A stretch of DNA of 64,000 nucleotides, taken from Amia ocellicauda (lineage: Eukaryota > Chordata > Actinopteri > Amiiformes > Amiidae). Positions 1-13,700 of the stretch are shown here, in pieces; the first letter of the stretch is position 1, and the number at the start of each line of letters is the position of its first letter. The stretch spans positions 25,247,225-25,311,224 of the forward strand of contig NC_089854.1 in assembly GCF_036373705.1 (NCBI RefSeq), read 5' to 3'. A program made the translations under genes and the position numbers. The notes below the pieces were generated by a model, which worked only from the letters and a program-made list of their open reading frames with translations, did no database searches and was not told the DNA's origin.

Positions 1-2930
1 TGTTTGATGTTTGCTGACGCAGTGTGGAAAAAAAATCACTCTTGGAATAGCCCTGTGGTATTACAGACAATTGGAGTTGGTTGTTAACTGAGGGAATGAT
101 ACTTGTTGATTGGTGAATGCTCTACATTGGTTTATTATCAGGAGAGGTTTCTAAAAGCACACAGTTCATGGTGTTCATATGAATCCGCAGACTGCAATTA
201 TGCCCGAGAAACAAATATCACTTAAACCAACCTGTTTTAGTCGAAGCTAGTGTGCTGCAGTCACCTGAAGCCACTGCATTATGTCTTAACCTGAATATAT
301 TTTGTGTCTAAATGGCTGCTTTTCCTGTTGTACAGCACCAATGATAGCTACTGATGCACTGGTAATTTGTACAATATGCACTATAAAAAAAGAAGTAAAT
401 TTTTAAAAAAAAGTGTTAATTTGAGATGTTATTTTTTGTCCTCTGTGGTCCCACAGTGTGCACTTTCAGTATTTCCTTTTCTATTAACTGGTAAACTAAT
501 TCTAGGTGAGGGAATCTCAAAGTAAACTAAATTTGCAAAGTAAAATTCAGGGACAGCTGAGCTTTCTAACTCCATTCCTGGAAAACCATAATCCGGCTTG
601 AAACCATAGCAATTTTTGACTAGTAAAGCCCAATAAGTCAGTTAAGGAAATAAGCACTAAGGTTAAGGAATGATAAGGAATAAGGTTAATAAACCCAGAA
701 TACATTATGGCTGTCCAGGACCGAGGTTCACGGCCACTGGGGTTATTGGTCTTGATAGTGGTAAATATGTTTGAAACTACATTATATGATTTATTAATAC
801 ATGTATCTGTGCACCATGGCATTAAAACATTAAGGTGAGATGGTTTATTTATTTTAGATGAATGCTACATATAACCTTTACAGTTGCTTCTTGTTGTCCA
901 CTTTGAGAGTACATTTCTCCTGACAAAAAGCTAAAATATTGTGTCTTTTGGAACTGTGTCTTCATGGACATCAAATTGCTCTCGTAAAAGTACAGGGACT
1001 TTTAGCTAACTTCAGTGGTAAACTTGTGTCGCTAAAACATGTGATTTCCTGGTTTCCTAGTTTCTATGTGTAAATGCCACATTTGGTGATAAGATGCCAC
1101 CTTAGATATAGTGATAATAGATAATAGTAACTTCCTTTCTGAAGAAAACACCTAGATGAGTCTTACTGACAGGATTGACAACTGAATACAATTATGCATG
1201 CGTTCAGTAAGCCACAGTGTAAAACAGGGTTTTATGCACACAGATGCACACCCACACATATGTGCTTGACCTTTACAGTGTATCAAACTAACAAATGGAG
1301 GAGATGTTTTAAAGAAATGGGATGACATTTAAATAATTGCACAAATTATTGGCATTCATACACTAAGTAAATATATGTGTAAATAAAATCATAACATTGC
1401 TATACTGCTCAGTATACTGTATATACTATACTGTAGTCTTCTGGTTTTGATCCCATCTAAGCTGAGTTAATTATATAGTCATATGCAGGTAATTAAATTG
1501 AATCCCGCTGAATGGCGCCCTCCAGGTCCACATTTATACATCACTGGCCTGCAGGCAATGTTTTGAAAAATACCTTGAGGTCGAGTAGTACAATGTCCTA
1601 CTTTAGCAAATCAGGTAGTCTTGACTGCCTACATCTCCCACAATGCTCTGCGCCTATAGGTGCGGTGGATGACTTGCTCAGGTAGATTTTCTTCTCACCT
1701 TTTGGAAGAAGGAAAACAAATTCCTATAGACTGAGCTGCGTCGAGAGGGACTTCCTTGTTAATGTGAGTTACTATTCATCTATTAATAGATGTGTTTGTA
1801 CAGTTAGTAGTAAAGTAGTTACTGGTATCTGTACATGACATAATATTATAATATATATGCAAAGTTCACTTCTGTAAGTTTTATCTTTAACAAAACATAA
1901 CATGAATCTTGGTTTCTCAATAAATCTGAAGTTGGAGAAGTAGGCTATTTCGTTCATAGGACTATGATGTTTTATAATTCAGGGTAAGGTATTTGCTTTT
2001 ACATGGATCAAAATTTAAACTTCTGTTTCACGAACACTAAAAATGCGTTAAATCTCGACTATAGATAGAGCACTGGTTTAACTTAAACAAATACACCCTT
2101 GTGATAATACCTGTACAGTACCTCGAAATCCCAGTTGTTTGAAAGTTGTATTATCATCACACAAAGGCTGATCGTATTTTTCCTCACAGCAGTTTATAAA
2201 AACAATTACAAGTATTATTATAAACGGAAGAAAAACAGTTCATTATGTAAGACGGATGTGATTCTTATCACTGTGTTAATAGGCTACTGACACTGTAATG
2301 TATTGACACTGGCCTTAATTGGTAACTTTAAGGTTAAAAGAGACGAGAGCCCAATTGTTACAAAGTAAACCACATAGGAGGAGGACACGACGATAATGGA
2401 AATGATGATCTTTTATTAAGAGTGGTAATTAAAAATAGCATGTCTTTGCCTATGTCCTCCCTCGTATCTAGTCGTGTGCACTTTGCTTCGCTCATAGTGT
2501 TGTGGTTTCTCTTCCTTCATATTTGTATAAAGCGACGTATCCAACATCAGCTTTCTTTCAAAATAGCACACAAGAACAGCACACCTTATAAAAGGTCGCA
2601 GTAGACAGCTGAATTGCAGTTGTAATCTTGCTAAACCTGATTGATTTCTCGTCTAACCGATGGTTCTGGCTACTGCACGCTCGTCTCGCCAGTCTGAACA
2701 ACTGTCCACACTTTTAAAACACTTACTTGCTTTTATGCACATCTGTGAAAGACCGCGGTGCCCTTTTGAACAGTGTTTGGAGTACGGAGTGTCTTTATTA
2801 TTAATCCCATATCTTTCCACGTTTTATGAAGGATAAAAAGTTACACATGCACCACCTCCCTGCTGTTACCGTTTAAACATGCACATGAGCCTGTTGAGTT
2901 GACTAAGAGGGGAAGCGTTAATTAGTGAAG
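1..2930. other. intergenic DNA upstream of tmc6, no gene recognised
   Basis: I see no exon with a convincing splice frame or protein family on either strand. The sequence is AT-rich with short open frames of fewer than 100 codons. In mammals tmc8 lies head-to-head with tmc6, but no TMC-like exon is visible on the minus strand here. Regulatory elements may be present but I cannot point to a specific one. Confidence 0.5.
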
Positions 2931-3328
2931 TGTCTCACTATGCCGAGGCCATGCCAGCCTGGCGCCGCTATTGTCCGTCGCTTTGCAGTGCAGCTCGCAG
3001 CAGCCCGTGCGACGAACCGGGTTATACCATCGGCTGCAAACTGCCCTACTTAAACCCAGGCGCATACCACCCTCTTCTCATTCGTAGCAGTTTACGAGGT
3101 GTTTAATCACACCGAGCAGTGCCATACAGGTCTTTCTGCGATATTGTTTGGGTAGTTGAAAATAATAAGTCTTCAGATAAACTCCACAAGGTTGGTGTCG
3201 TCCTACCCCCGGCAGCGGCGGTGGTTCGGGCTGGAGGTTTGTATTGTTATTCGCGTTTGTATTCATTGAAAGTGTTGAAGGGCTGGGAAGCGGGTTGGTT
3301 AGAGAGGGAGTAACTTCGAGGCGTTATG
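2930..3328 (+). promoter_or_regulatory. tmc6: probable tmc6 promoter and noncoding first exon
   Basis: A locally GC- and CpG-rich block (about 2940-3030, and again 3200-3320) stands out from AT-rich flanks. It ends in a good splice donor at 3328/3329 (TTATG then GTGAGT). The next exon in the same orientation is the tmc6 start exon, whose acceptor is probably at 7611/7612, so this is most simply the 5' untranslated exon. An ATG sits directly on the donor. Joined to the proposed acceptor it would read only a few codons before a stop, so it is not the start. The transcription start cannot be fixed from sequence. Confidence 0.5.
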
Positions 3329-3359
3329 GTGAGTGAATGATCGTTTCATACAAGTGGAT

Positions 3360-3360
<1 letters not shown>

Positions 3361-3416
<56 letters not shown>
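3361..3416. repeat. microsatellite (TATG)n/(TG)n
   Basis: Tandem TATG units pass into TG units, just inside the first intron of tmc6. Confidence 0.95.
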
Positions 3417-3419
<3 letters not shown>

Positions 3420-6400
3420 AATGAGGAACTACAGGCAAACTCTGAAAAAGAACTGTAAGTGCTTGTCATTTATTTAAACCCATATGCAGCAAAGTTTTCA
3501 ACCCAACAAAGACAGACACAGACACATTGCTGAAGAACAAAGCAGAATACATGCATGGCAAATCAGCACCTTTGTTTTTGAAACGAGATACATTGGGGCA
3601 CGTTTTATTGTGTAGAACAGCTTTATAAAAAAGGGTTCAGGCGTTAAACAAGCCGGTGTTGGGCTATGACTGCAGACATTGAATGGGTCTGTGGAAGGAA
3701 AAACAGCCCGGGCAATTCCGCAATCTAGACCAGTTTGAATTACAGTCAAGTTGCTGACATTTAAGTTATTTCAGTGTGTCATCATAAGTCTTCAATGAAG
3801 ACTGTCCTTTAAATGTACCTGCTAATGCTATGTGCATACAGCTACAAGAGCCCAATACAATACAATACTGAGGTTAAAGAGCGTGGGACAGATCCTGTCA
3901 GTCTTGGCAGATGTATTATTGACTGGAGAAAGCTCTTCGCCTGTGGTCTATAGGGCCACTTGAGCTGGGTGAATGAACTTCAGCTGATTTTAGATGTATT
4001 GTCTCAAAATGGATTCCTGCATTGTCTCAGACTTTCCAGCCTCCATCCCTGTTGTTTTTGTTTTGCTATGTCGGCAGTGTGCATATGTGCCTACCAGCAA
4101 TGTGCTTATCCAATTATACACAGGGTAGTGAGAGATTCATCTGCGTCATTGCCAGTTATCAGGTATATTAAAACTAGTGTAAACGGCCAAATGCCTTTTT
4201 AACTTTACGCAGATGAGGGGAGAAACATTCACTGGGGAAACCAAGAAAAAACTCAAATGCACTGGGCATTCTGGGGAGGCTACATCTGCCACAGTACAGA
4301 CTAGGAATATGTATATGATAGAATAACCACTTTTTTACATTTTTGTGCATCCCCAGGAGAATTGATATTGTTCAGCCACTTTATTGCTAATACCAGTGTT
4401 GGTGCTCAATTTGAATTGTTTATGTGAAAACTGTGTAAATAAATAGACATTAGTGGAAATAGACATAAATATAATGAGTTAAAATACTTGCATTATTGCT
4501 TTATTTTTCATATTTCATTTAGATGTTTATAAAATGGCATTTAACAGATGTCAATTGAAATGCCTATTTAGTATAAGCTATTTTAGTCCCCTTAACATTT
4601 TCTAATTAGACAAAACAGTAGAATATTGACAGTTTGTTACTAGATTTGCTTCGATAAGCATTTTCATAGGTTTTGAGTCTGCACCGAGCCTGCTGTTATG
4701 AAGGCAGTTCTTCAAGTTCTTCAGTTTGAAAATATGTAGATCACACACATAGTTTGCAAGGGCAAAGTCTGCAGATTCAATAACCCAAGGTTTTTTCCCG
4801 CCAGTTTCCAGACACTTGAGCACATTGCACTTTACCACTCCTACACAACTTCATACACAGTCGTGATGAAGCCAGAAGCTGAGATGCCAATTTCACACCT
4901 GCTAGATAGTTCTCGTAGCGAATGGAGGATCTGGCCATGACTCCTTAGGCCTGTTGCTTAATCTATGTCAACAAAACACTGGCTTTTAAACTTTTGTTTT
5001 CCTATTGCTGATATCCCATAGCACTGTTACAATTATTTCATACAAATTAAACAAACACAAAATGTGAGACTTAGGTTTAATAATCATCTCCCTTCTGTAT
5101 CAGAATGACACCTCTTTTCCAATTTGATTAAATAACCAAATCTGAGGCTATTATAGAGTTTTAGGATTGACCATTTAATGTAGGAGAAAAATAATCGCCA
5201 TATTAATTTAATGGTAGCACATCAGATAAGTGGCAATCCCAGGTGGGCTGATAATGCATTGAAAAGGTGTAGTCTAGGTTTAAACAAAGCAATGGACAGC
5301 TAAAGATATGTCTCGGTTTATTATGTTGCCATTCTGTGCACTTCACATCCTTCACTCCTCAGTGCTGAGGTGACATGCAGCTAACAGTGGCTTGTTTATT
5401 AGTAGTGGCTTGCTCGATAAAATGTGTTATTTAGGAATTAGCTGTTGTAAGTAAAAGTTTACCTTCATTTCCAGTTTTAGGTCTGCAAGCTTCAAAATAC
5501 TCTGTCTACAGGACATTCACAGACGGATAATTACAGAGCAAGGGATCACTTAATTGAATCCATGTTTTCCTTTCCTTTCTTTTTCTTGTACACCAACTGC
5601 ATTGGAAACACATGCTTGGAATGCACTGGATTTTTTTCCTTCAACCATTTTGTGGTGAATCTCACCACTAAATACATGCTATCATATATTGTTGCCTTCT
5701 GAACAGCATGCTTATTTTTAACATAGATCTGTGCAGAAGGATATGAGGCCCTAACACTTTGCAGCTACTTTTGCAGAACATATTGACTGTAGCCTTGAAA
5801 AGACATGCTATGGGGAAATTACTTTTAGGCAGGGTCTTGTAAAATCTGAGGTAGGCTAGACAATGTTCTAACTCCCACCATTGATATCCTGTTGTAATAC
5901 AAACTTGCTTGGCTGCAGCCCAAAGCCTGTTTCCAAATCGTTAAAACATTTAAATCTCCTTCCAATTAAAAGCATACTTCTGACTCAGCATATTGAATTT
6001 CTTTACTTTCCCGCAGTTTTGTTTTCATTGTGTACTAGTATATGGATACACTCGTTAACAAAACAGGAACATTAAACTTCTTAAATTACTCTTCGTTTTG
6101 TTTTCAGGGTGCTTTGCTCTCAGAGTGGTAATCATGATTCTTTCACTAACCCTCAAACAGGGCCCATACAATCACAACAATAACACAAGGAAAATTGCAG
6201 TTGAAACCTGATGGCTGGAGATTGTCACTGACTTCCCTGCAATTAATACTTCTCTCCCAGATTCATTATTGTTTTTCCCTTACTAACATATTTAATCATC
6301 ATTTTAATAAATTCTTTAAGGCTATCGTAGAAACGCCACTTGAAAATCACATTGTAACAATTTCACTGACTCTGTTAAGCTGGAATTATATGAATGCTCA

Positions 6401-7611
6401 TCAAAGCGAAGCTGACATCTGCAGTGTTTTCGGTGATTGTTGTTTGAAGCCTCAATCTGTGATGGAAAGCACACTGTAAAGTAGGTAAGTGTGTATTGTG
6501 ACTCTGTTGCTGTGGTGGAAGGTTCTTGCAAAGGACTGCGGTGCTGTGAGAATGGATATTAAGAGCGGGTGTGAGATGAAGCTGGGGGGCTCGGTACTGC
6601 CTGGTTGTCATGATAAGGACGGGGAGCTGGAAGAACTCCAGAGGAGGGAGGGAGGGAGGGACTCTCTTGAGACTTTCTCCTTCTCATGTTTGTAGTTTCT
6701 CACTGACATCAGTCCTGGGACTGTGTGAAGAGGAATCTACCCAAGATTAAAACCAGGGAGGGGCCTTCTTTTCTTACTTCCGTATTGGATTTTTGTTTAG
6801 TTTTGTCAGAAATAAAGCATTAAGGGGTCATTAAGGAGTCAAATACACATGTTTGTAAAATCTAGTTAAACCTATGTTCTTCAGAATCAGTAAGACACTA
6901 TAGAGACTGCTCAGATGGAAAGGAAGGGGAATCCTCTTTGTTTATGGAGTTGAGTACAAAGTACAATGACTGAGTTTCATTTTTTCAGACATTGAAATCA
7001 TTCAACTTTATTTCTAATACCCTTGTTTAAACCATTGTTTTCAGAGTTCGTGCCAGCTTTTAGAAAATCTAATCATCTCTGATTCATGAACTCGGACTAA
7101 GTAATGCAGACTGATTTTAGCAGTAACACAAGCAAAAACATTTTAACTCCTTTTTATAACTTTGAAAAAACTTGCAATTAAGGGTGCTAAATGTATTCAG
7201 GCTGTTGGTGTGCTAACTTCATTTTTAGATAAAGGAATATAACTGAACAATCTGCTCTCTGTCCTCATTTAACTAGTAATTTATTGCATTTCCTGTTACA
7301 TTGTAAGTTTCCAATTTGTCAGAATGTATTTACTTATCTGATTTATGACTTCTCATAGCTCAGGACGGGTACAGGAGGAGAAAATGAATGTGGCATCTTG
7401 CCTTGCAAACTGGTAAAACATTATGATGCAACACTTATTCACATTTAAACAGAATTTCATCTTCATACGCTTTAAGGAGGTTTAAGCTAAGTGTACTAAA
7501 AAGGCATGCCAGAATGTCAAATACAGTGGTAAGACAGATAGGTGGTGATCAACAAAGGCTTTGAAAGGGATTCTCCTCCCAAGCATCACTAAACATTCTC
7601 TCTCTTCCAAG
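3417..7611 (+). other. tmc6 intron 1, no other gene seen
   Basis: This long intron lies between the noncoding first exon and the start-codon exon. A purine-rich (GGGA)n run lies at about 6643-6660. No coding exon or recognisable transposon protein was found. The probable end is the CTTCCAAG acceptor at 7611. Confidence 0.5.
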
Positions 7612-7719
7612 GTAGCGGGAGCATGAGTGGAGGAAGGTAGCAATTAAATCAATGATGGAGCCCCTTTGACATTCTGTGCCATCCTGACATCACACTGAGA
7701 TAGACGGAAGGAGGAAAGC

Positions 7720-10700
7720 ATGGCTCATAACGTCAACTTTAATCTGGATGTCCATGAAATGGAGTCTGGGATAGAGTAAGTCTCAAACTGAAATCTCTAC
7801 ATCATTGTTTCCCAGCGTCCCCTTCCCCACTTTGTGTCGTGCCTCTATCTCTTTCTCATGACTCCTTTCAGGTTGACCTGCAGTTTCAGTGTGCTACATA
7901 GACTTCTTGAGCAACCTCTTTGTCTGTGCGTCATCACTGTGCAATGAGTCTTAAAATGGTATCTTAAGCAATATTAGCACTTGTATTCCTCATTAAATTT
8001 CCAGATAACCTCCAAGCAAATTCTTTGCAGTCCTTTAGAATCTTATGAATGGTTGACATTCATTATTCTTTGAATTCAGCTTTTCAGTTTAGATTTGTTT
8101 TTCAGGGTATTGCCATTGTCTTATATGTGTAAATCCTTGACTAACTTCCTGTTTAGTCTGTAATGTTATTGCCCAAAGGCAGGCTTTCATGATCTATTTT
8201 ACTAACACAGAAGACAAGATGGAAAAAAAGGAACATTAGCAATAATAGTAGGTCTTGTGTTCTTGTTTTTAATTTCCATTGTTCATTTAACTTTACCAGT
8301 TCTACTTGGTTGTCTTGAGTTTTGTCCAGTTGCTGTTAAAATGAAGGGACAATGATATTATCTCTAAAGGCTTAGGGGGTGTTACTTAAAAATAACTCAT
8401 ACTGTGCACCACGGAGAGAGAGGGAGAGCTACTGGCCGTGTTTCATGAAGGCGATCTGTGAGGAACCACAATCGCAGACACATCTCAACCTCAATTTAGT
8501 GTTGACTCAGATTCACTGCCATATTGCTACTTTTCTGTTCATTCCAGTTTTTAAACTCACAAACTAACATCCTATCAAATGATCGTAGAAGTCCTCGTAG
8601 GATTCGCTTTACATTGTGTGGCAGGGGATTAACAAAGAAAGGCAATGATCAAATGTTTTTAATTGCAGTCTTCAGACTTCCTCTGTGTAATGTAATAGAC
8701 TAGAAATGAAACACAAAGAAAACGTAGCCCTAGATTCTATACAGCCATGTTTTTGATGCAGTAAGGATGAACTTGGAATAAGTAAGGCTTCTGTTTTTAG
8801 ATGACTACATTACACTACATTTCCTCAGTAAATATTTTTAAATGTTTAAAAAAAAAAAGTAAATGTTTTTTCTCACTGCCTTCATCTGTGCAGAAGCCCT
8901 TTGACTCCCTTGGATGAGAATGTGGTTCATGACTCCTTCACCCAGTTGATCCAGGAGCAGAGTCACTCTCAAGAGGGACTGGATTGTATTGAGATGAGCG
9001 AGATGATGGAGGGGGCCAAAGGTAACACCGGGGGAGGCATTTTCTGTGTACTTTTTTAAAAGACAAATATAAACAAAAGTAGGTTAATTTTTTAAATAAC
9101 TGTAAGGTTCGACTTGTTTGTTGGGGAAAAAACAAGTCTTCAAAGGTTTATTTTTCCTTGAGTGTTTATTTTTTATTTTTATTTTTTCTTCAGGCTGTTG
9201 GGCAGCCAGTAAAAACTGCCTTTGTCCTTTGTCTGTCTCTGACTCAGATAACGCAGCCTACCTGGCCAGCCCAGATCACCACGACGGCAGAGGGCAGAGG
9301 CAGAGGGAGGACCGTACTGAAGAGGCCCTGCAAGAGAATGACCCAATGTTGAGCGAGCACTTCTCCTCAGCCACACTCAGGGTGCTGTCTGCCATGCCCA
9401 GCCGCACCATCGGTGAGCCCTCCCTGGGGAAACCCAGTTCCGGTCACTTACCACTAGGCTTTTGTAGTCAAACTGGGATGATCACACTGAACTTGGCTTT
9501 TCTGCAAACAAAATACAGTGGCATTCTGGACTCAATCTAAAAGAGTCTTTTATGGAAATACTGCACAGTATCAGCTCCCACTTTACATTAATGTGGCCTT
9601 TTAATGAAAAAACACAAATGACTAGAAATAGGTGACCACGTCTGTTCAAACAGTAAAGTCTGCTTATTGCATAATACGCTGGTCAGTTCTTTGCTTAGCT
9701 ACAGAGTTTAATTGGTAGGTTAAGCCCAGACATAAGGAGGATGTAGGTAGAGCTGAGCTGAAGGCAGAGCCCTTGCCCTCACTGCTGCCCTCTGCGTTTG
9801 GTTGCAGGTCGTAACCGCGGAGCCATCATCTCTCAGTACTACAACCGCACCATGCAGCTGCGCCGGCGCCGGCAGAGCAGGCCCTCGGTGCGTAACCTCT
9901 CGCGCTCCTCCAGGCCCAGTATCCGCGGATATGGCATGGAGACGGATGGCGGGGACACCGACCAGGAAGGTGAGGAGCCCAACCCTCTCACTCTGCAGGG
10001 AAACCTGACTGCATTCCTGCTCACATGGTGCTCCGTAAGGCTTTCTGTGGAGACATCCCATCTGATCCTGAATGCTAGAGCACCTACACACCCCCTGAGA
10101 TAGTTAGATTATCGCTCAAAGGCTGGACTTCAAGTTAACAGGAAGATTCAAATTCTGATCAAATGTATATAATATATATCAAATATATGCAGTTGTAAAG
10201 AAAAGTATTCGTTTTGTGAAGCAAATATTGTTCATTTAACCGTACTTATTTGTCAGTTATATTTTCCCCAGAGTTTGCTGAAAACTAATTTAGCACACAC
10301 AAAAAAGTACAGCTGATTTTAGATGTTCAAATGGGGTGTGTAAACTGCCACTTAATCAATGTCCTCTCCAGCAAATGCTTGTTTTAGCTTGTAATGCACA
10401 GACACTAACATTAACAAGACAACAAACATTTGTAGGTGAAGAAAATGAAAGGAGGTGTGACTATGTATATCTTGGCATAATTATGGTTGACAGTAGTGTA
10501 ACCATATGTAACCATTAAATAAGGGTAAACAAAGTGACTATCCCTTTTTGTAAAGAAAATCACTGAGCCTGGTCTAGTTCTGGAGAGACTTTTTTTTACA
10601 AAGTGTGAACTTTTTCTGTGCTGGGGGGGTGGGGTGGGGTGCTGTGCGTGACAAGTGCATCTATTAAAAGATCCTTCCTCTTTAGCTCGGCAGTTGTGCT

Positions 10701-13700
10701 GGGGAGATTGCTCTATACTTCAGAACAAAAGAGAGGTTACAAGAGAGTAGGCAAGCCAGCTGCACTGATTCAGTGTGTGTGTCTTGGAAGCTCAGCCTGT
10801 GATTTCTCTGTGTCTACAGCCGAAAAGAGAGCACGCCTGGTCGTCAACCTGCAGAACTTGTCGGCCAGCGATCGCATCCGCATGCTGCGCACCATGCCCC
10901 TCAGCCTGTCTGAGAAGCGTGACCTCAGGTACGGCTTGCCCCCACCCCTTCAATCAATCTTTACATTGCCAGCTGGGCCAGGGTGTGTAGCAAGGTTGGG
11001 ACTTGTTTGGAAGTGGTCAGAGAAAAGCATCACCCTCAATAGGCCTCTTTTCAAGCTTTAATTACTCATGGAAATGGTCTTATCTGAGTGCAAGAGACCA
11101 GGCAATGCCTTAGCTGAGCTCTGCAGGATGCTGCTGATATTTGACTGGAAAATCATTCATGAAAAATGTTTTCCTTTCATGTTTTTATAGGCTGGATTGC
11201 CACCATAAAGGAGGACACTCTTTCTCTCGCAAGAAACTCTCCTGCCTCAGCCAGATCAAATACTACTTCATCATTGTGAGTTTGATGCAATCACCCACAG
11301 CCACCAGATGAAATGAGACTGAAGGTTTAATTCTGTTATAGATGCAAGAGAAGGAAGATAGCTGGAATGGCTGCTAAACTCAACATTTAGGTTCACTGTC
11401 TAAGTGTTCATAAATGAATTAATGTTCACACATTACACTTTGCCTTTGCACTTTGTTTCAATTAATGTGTACAAAGTGACTTAATTTCCACTAGTCACAT
11501 TTTGCTAGCTCAGAACTCATTGCTTGGCAAAAACAAAAAGCCACTGTCAAATGCTAGATCTGTAATTTGCAATGATTTCAATCATTTTCCATGGTGTATG
11601 TGCGTGTGAACATTGTATTTACCCATCCAGGGCCTGCGACAGGGCTGGTACAGCTGGCTGTCCTTCCTTCACTCCCTGCAGCTGTGGCAGATGGCGCTGA
11701 AGAGGGTGAGCGGGCGCTTCGGGACGGGCGTGCTCTCCTACTTCGTCTTTCTCAAGACCCTGCTGCTCTTCAATATCTTCCTATTCCTGGTCAACCTCTT
11801 CTTCCTGGTCATCCCACAGCTGGTCCACCCTCCATCTGACCAGAAAAGCACACCCTTTACTGGGCTAGAGCTGCTCACCGGAGTGGTAAGGACCAGCCTC
11901 CATTCCCCCTCCCAGGGTCCCAGTGGTTGGAATAAGAAAGCTGCACTGTCTGTGTGTCGTCATCCCCCACCGACTGGCATTGTGAATGAACTCCCTAGGA
12001 CTGCCCTCCCGTTCATTAAATGGGGTCTTTAATTCCTTTTTTTTTTCTCTGCAGGGCTACTTCTCAGAGACTGTTATGTTTTATGGTTACTATACCAACT
12101 CTACCATAAATAGCTCTCAGAACAGTTCTGTTGTCAACAATACACTCGACAGTAAAGCCACAGCTCCAAGCTTGGCCTACAGCATGCCCCTGGCCTACTT
12201 CTTCACCATTGGTGTCTCCTTCTTCATCACCTGCATCTGCCTCGTCTTCAGGTCAGCTCACACTTCCTCTGTCTGTTCAGTTCATGCTGTACATCTGGCA
12301 AAGTGCAACAAAATGTGTAATCACTAAGTGAGGGAGTCAGTGGTCTCTAAGTTTGGTTATTTGTGTTCTGTGCAGCCTATAGTTCAATACATTTGCTGTT
12401 TGAATACAGTACTTTGACATAGAAGGTGTTTGATAAGTCCATATTTTTTGTCTGTCACATTCACAATGACAAATTCATTACAGTTCACAAGAAACAGAAC
12501 TTGCTGAAACCTCATGAATGTAGAGTTTACCTGCATGGCTGAATCGGAGTCTCAGTAGCTTTGTGGTTGTCGTTTTTGTATAGCATGTCCAAGTCCTTTG
12601 GTGAGAGTTACCGGATAGACGCAGCTCAGGGAGACCTGGCCATGAAGGCGTTCTGTTCCTGGGATTTCAAGGTCATTAAGAACACTTCTGTGAATCTGCA
12701 GCATGAGAACATCTCCACTCAGCTGAAGGTAATGTGGCAGCCATCTTAACACACAATAATCTCTGCAGCATCCCTACGTGTGGCTAGAGCTGATTTAGAT
12801 CTGTAGGGCCTTCACAGATGCTATTCTGAAATAGTCACTGGGGAAAAACAAACTAAAGCTGAAACAACAATAGAGAATTATCAAATGTAACCAAAATAAC
12901 AGGATATGAAACAAGAAAGTTGTAGGGGGCAGGGGGGGGTTATGTAACAGCTGTAGAACTTTGGAATTCTGCCAACCCAGATGCTGGGTTACAGTCTTGG
13001 TGATACACGAGAGATCAAGCCTCAACACTGCAAGAAGTTACCCATCTGAACTTTGACTCCTGGCTGCCCACAGGAGGTGCTGTCTGAGCTGGCATGCAGG
13101 AAGGAGAAGAAGAGTGTGCTGCAGAAGCTGGCACGGTTGGCTGTGCATCTGCTGGCCTGGTCCATGTGTCTTGGCAGCACCCTGGCCTGTGCACTGGCCA
13201 TCTACTACTTCTCCATTTACATGCACCAGGTGAGACCATGGACCACACTGGGGCCATCGCAATGCAGGGACAACCTTCAGAGCTTTTCCCTGCAGTGTAA
13301 TTTCTAACCTTTCGCTGTCTCCAGCTTTTTACAGTTTGATTACTGTTAGAAAACAGCCCACTGCTCAGTTTGGGTCTTTTTTAAATCAACTCATGCAGAA
13401 CGATATTTCCGCTGTGTGGAAACTGGGAACAGCCCACGAACGCCAAAGTTCAGAATGAGCTCACAAACTCACAGCCCGCGTTCTTCACAATCAGACACTG
13501 TTAGAAAATTCAAGCTAATTTGACTTTTAAAAAATAGGTATTCTCATGTTACCTTTTAGACTACATCTACAGGAAATGGAGCTGCATTCATGGTTTCATT
13601 GTATAAAAGCCAAATGTTTGAATGCCTCCTTGCCAGGAATCATTCCATCAAATACATCTGTTGACATTGGAACTTGTCAATTTATGTATGTATGTATGTA

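Noticed and set aside
3326-3328. ATG at the end of the tmc6 first exon as the protein start
   Set aside because: Joined to the proposed next exon it stops after a few codons, whereas the ATG at 7720 begins the recognisable TMC6 N terminus.
9720-10091. Minus-strand frames of about 120 codons over tmc6 exons
   Set aside because: They are shadows of GC-rich coding exons on the plus strand and have no family resemblance.
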